This document shows, one piece after another, positions 32,323-34,157 of a DNA stretch of 34,157 nt. Positions within the stretch are counted from its first letter, which is position 1; the number at the start of each line of letters is the position of its first letter. This DNA is from Candidatus Schekmanbacteria bacterium (lineage in GTDB: Bacteria; SZUA-182): contig JACRJN010000130.1 of NCBI GenBank assembly GCA_016235675.1, positions 1-34,157 on the forward strand, given 5' to 3'. Made by a program: the position numbers and the translations under genes. The notes beneath the pieces are model-generated. The model worked only from the letters and a program-made list of their open reading frames with translations. It had not been told where the DNA came from and searched no databases.

Positions 32323-33320
32323 AGTTCGATGGCCTCGTCGGTTTTAAAATCTCTTTTGGCGGTCTGATTCAAGACTGAATTCCATTTCATCGGACTTAAA
32401 CCGGTACCGGGTCGTTTGGTTCCGATATTATTTTCGCTGAACTTCTCCCCACGTTTAATGTCTCTTATCGCCACAATACTTTTCCGGGCAATGGGGATAT
32501 TCTTGAGTTCCGAGGGTGAAGGCTTTTTTACCCCGTCGCCTAAAGCTTTCTCTATATTTCTAATGGCGCTCACCATAGCCTTTAATTCAACTGGTTCCAA
32601 AGAGGCTTTATGGTCAGGTCCTTCCATATTCCTATCGAGAGTGAAATGTTTTTCGATAACAACCGCTCCCAGCGCCGCCGCGGCGATAGATATTTCTATG
32701 CCCGGCGTATGGTCGGAATAACCCCCATTAACCCCAAAAGCCTCCCGGATGGTATTCATGGCCAGTAGATTTACATCCTCCACGGGGGTCGGATATTCGG
32801 TATTGCAATGCAGGATGGTGATGTTATCCTTAGCGGTTCCGCTCTCAGTCAGCACATTAAGCGCGGCTTTAATCTCGCTTAAATCCGCCATCCCGGTAGA
32901 CAGGATTATTTTTTTCTGCAACCCGCCGATTTTTTTCAAATAGGGGAAATCGGTTATTTCGCCTGAGGGGATTTTGAATATTTCCAACCCCAAGTTGTTT
33001 AGTAAATCTATGCTTTCCAGGTCAAACGGCGTGGATAAAAAAGCTATATTCTTTTCCCGGCAAAGCTTTAAAAGCTCTTTGTGGGCGTTAATATCCAACT
33101 CCAGTTTCTTTAGCATCTCATATTGGAATTCATTCCTTTGAGAGTTTTTTTTCTGATAGTCGGCTTTGGAAGCGGTTTTACTTACCAATTGGTCCGTTTT
33201 GAAGGTTTGAAATTTTATGGCATCGGCACCGGTTTGGGCTGCAACCCTTATCATTTCTTTGGCTATAGCGAGATCGCCGTTATGGTTGACACCGGCCTCA
33301 GCAATAATAAATATCTTCAT
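32319..33320 (-). CDS. legI: N-acylneuraminate/legionaminate synthase (LegI/NeuB)
   Basis: This enzyme condenses a six-carbon amino sugar with phosphoenolpyruvate to form a nonulosonic acid. The protein has 333 residues. The TIM-barrel part shows AEAGVNHNGD, ADAIKFQTFK, FLSTPFD, PSGEITDFP, LSTGMADL, LHCNTEYPTP and GYSDHTPG, all diagnostic of NeuB. The C-terminal antifreeze-like SAF domain covers about residues 275-333 (ARKSIVAIRDIKRGE, GTGLSPM). The start overlaps the stop of the acetyltransferase gene (ATGA), and the stop overlaps the start of legG in the same way, so three genes are coupled. Confidence 0.95.
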   Translation of the reverse strand: MKIFIIAEAGVNHNGDLAIAKEMIRVAAQTGADAIKFQTFKTDQLVSKTASKADYQKKNSQRNEFQYEMLKKLELDINAHKELLKLCREKNIAFLSTPFDLESIDLLNNLGLEIFKIPSGEITDFPYLKKIGGLQKKIILSTGMADLSEIKAALNVLTESGTAKDNITILHCNTEYPTPVEDVNLLAMNTIREAFGVNGGYSDHTPGIEISIAAAALGAVVIEKHFTLDRNMEGPDHKASLEPVELKAMVSAIRNIEKALGDGVKKPSPSELKNIPIARKSIVAIRDIKRGEKFSENNIGTKRPGTGLSPMKWNSVLNQTAKRDFKTDEAIEL

Positions 33321-33952
33321 TTGGCGGGCACTCCCATAACGATAGCCTTATCCGGCACATCATTGATCACCAAAGCCCCCGCCGCGACTAGCGAATCTTT
33401 GCCTATTTTCAATCCCTGAAGAATGGTCGCCCCCGCCCCGATAAAGGCATTTTCCCCGATAGAAACCCCGCCGGAAATAGTCACTCCCGGAGCGATAAAG
33501 GCATTGTTTTCTATCCGGCAGTCGTGATCTATGATGGCTCCCGTGTTGATTATCACATTTTCCCCCAGGAAAACATTGGGTTGAATAATAGCCCCGGCCA
33601 TGACCTGTACGCCTTCGGACAAAATAATATTGCTTTCCGACAAAATCGCCTTGGGGTGAATTAAGGGAGGGATTGAGAACCCCAGTTGCTTAACCGCTTG
33701 ATACAATGCGTTTCTTTTGGAGTTATCCTTTACGCTGCCTACGCCGATAACCGCCTGTCTGACGCCTTGAGTATATAAATCGGGAAGCAAATCATCATTG
33801 CCCAAAACCGGAATGTTTAAAAAATTTTCTGTTTGCCGAGAATCTAATATCCCCAGAATATTGAAATGTCCTGATGAGAGGATAAGATCAATCAGAACGC
33901 GGGCGTGACCGCCCCCTCCCAGAATAATGATGTTGTTTTGGTTTTGTGTCAT
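33317..33952 (-). CDS. NeuD/PglD-type sugar O/N-acetyltransferase
   Basis: This 211-residue protein has an N-terminal nucleotide-sugar-binding domain (IIILGGGGHARVLIDLI) and a C-terminal left-handed beta-helix with hexapeptide repeats (IIQPNVFLGENVIINTGAIIDHDC, VSIGENAFIGAGATILQG) ending in VMGVPAK. The family comprises PglD, which N-acetylates UDP-4-amino sugars, and NeuD, which acetylates sialic acid. As no other acetyltransferase is in the locus, it may perform the LegH step on the 4-amino precursor; O-acetylation of the final sugar is the alternative. It is the first gene of the visible operon and is coupled to legI by an ATGA overlap. No promoter is recognised upstream, where a repeat begins. 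Confidence 0.87.
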   Translation of the reverse strand: MTQNQNNIIILGGGGHARVLIDLILSSGHFNILGILDSRQTENFLNIPVLGNDDLLPDLYTQGVRQAVIGVGSVKDNSKRNALYQAVKQLGFSIPPLIHPKAILSESNIILSEGVQVMAGAIIQPNVFLGENVIINTGAIIDHDCRIENNAFIAPGVTISGGVSIGENAFIGAGATILQGLKIGKDSLVAAGALVINDVPDKAIVMGVPAK

Positions 33953-34016
33953 GTTATGGGAAACACCCGGCTATTTGGAGTAGGGATTTCAATCCCGTCC
34001 GGACGTACGTATATAT

Positions 34017-34157
34017 AGAGTGTTCACCTAAAGATAGATATTTATATATTTAAAAAACGTAGTCCCGTGGCTTCAGCCACGTATTTTCAGCCCCTTAGGG
34101 CTGCAAAAAAAGGTGTGTTCGTATGGAACGCGCCGAAAGTATTGAGAGTCATAATTG
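34017..34157. repeat. Composite palindromic element, subtype 2 (copy 2), cut by the window end
   Basis: It repeats 9062-9202 almost base for base, starting AGAGTGTTCACCTAAAG and continuing through GTAGTCCCGTGGC. I see only a few differences, including a compensatory-looking pair change in the first hairpin (GGCtttaGCCGC against GGCttcaGCCAC). The right half lies beyond the window. Confidence 0.85.

Noticed and set aside
32319-33320. Pseudaminic acid synthase (PseI) as an alternative to LegI
   Set aside because: No PseB, PseC, PseG or PseH-like gene is present, whereas PtmE, PtmA and NeuC-type epimerase genes are; legionaminate or sialate fits better, although phylogeny would be needed to decide.
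1-34157. Repeated palindromes as a possible CRISPR array
   Set aside because: The repeats are not evenly spaced, belong to several families, occur in both orientations, and no cas gene is present.

Overview
The window looks like a chromosomal segment of a Gram-negative-type, probably uncultivated bacterium. It encodes a Kdo transferase (so LPS), a type II secretion GspC-like protein, a sigma-54 class response regulator and a UbiA-type prenyltransferase. No rRNA or tRNA gene is visible, and I cannot name the lineage. The most striking feature is a very heavy load of short palindromic repeats. At least eight families fill almost every intergenic gap, and several reach into coding sequences.

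Layout. Positions 194-5535 hold housekeeping genes: a DinG-type helicase on the minus strand, then ruvB, a MNT/HEPN toxin-antitoxin-like pair and waaA (kdtA), tightly packed on the plus strand. Positions 5589-8900 hold a cyclase-family hydrolase, an exported ankyrin-repeat protein and a lone GspC-like PDZ protein. Positions 9331-12888 hold a two-component system on the minus strand: a multi-spanning membrane histidine kinase and an NtrC-type regulator. Next comes an AT-rich intergenic region with a dyad and a good match to a sigma-54 promoter, which points at an atypical SDR gene (13529-14407). That gene is followed by a UbiA-family prenyltransferase, a HemN-like radical SAM protein, a damaged-looking FAD/4Fe-4S oxidase and priA.

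Positions 21935-33952 form a minus-strand surface-glycan locus. Read in the direction of transcription it runs: NeuD/PglD-like acetyltransferase, LegI/NeuB synthase, LegG/NeuC epimerase, PtmE-like CBS-guanylyltransferase, PtmA-like SDR, zinc-ribbon methyltransferase, Gfo/Idh oxidoreductase (PtmF-like), LegF/NeuA CMP-sugar synthetase, a GT-B-like surface carbohydrate protein, a Wzx-type flippase and a B12-binding radical SAM enzyme. This closely resembles the Campylobacter ptm/leg set for CMP-legionaminic acid. The dehydratase and aminotransferase (LegB, LegC) are not in the window and may lie past the right edge.

Repeats. Many elements start with GTAG and end with CTAC around perfect hairpins, the architecture of REP/BIME elements moved by RAYT (TnpA-REP) transposases; no such transposase is in the window. 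A separate 150-bp element with GGGACT/AGTCCC ends occurs twice. One copy sits exactly behind a stop codon, and the other sits in frame inside the FAD/FeS oxidase gene and encodes about 50 extra residues. Other repeats supply the last residues and stop codons of the cyclase, waaA, legF and methyltransferase genes. This recalls the protein-invading palindromic elements of Rickettsia and is the most unusual aspect of the window.
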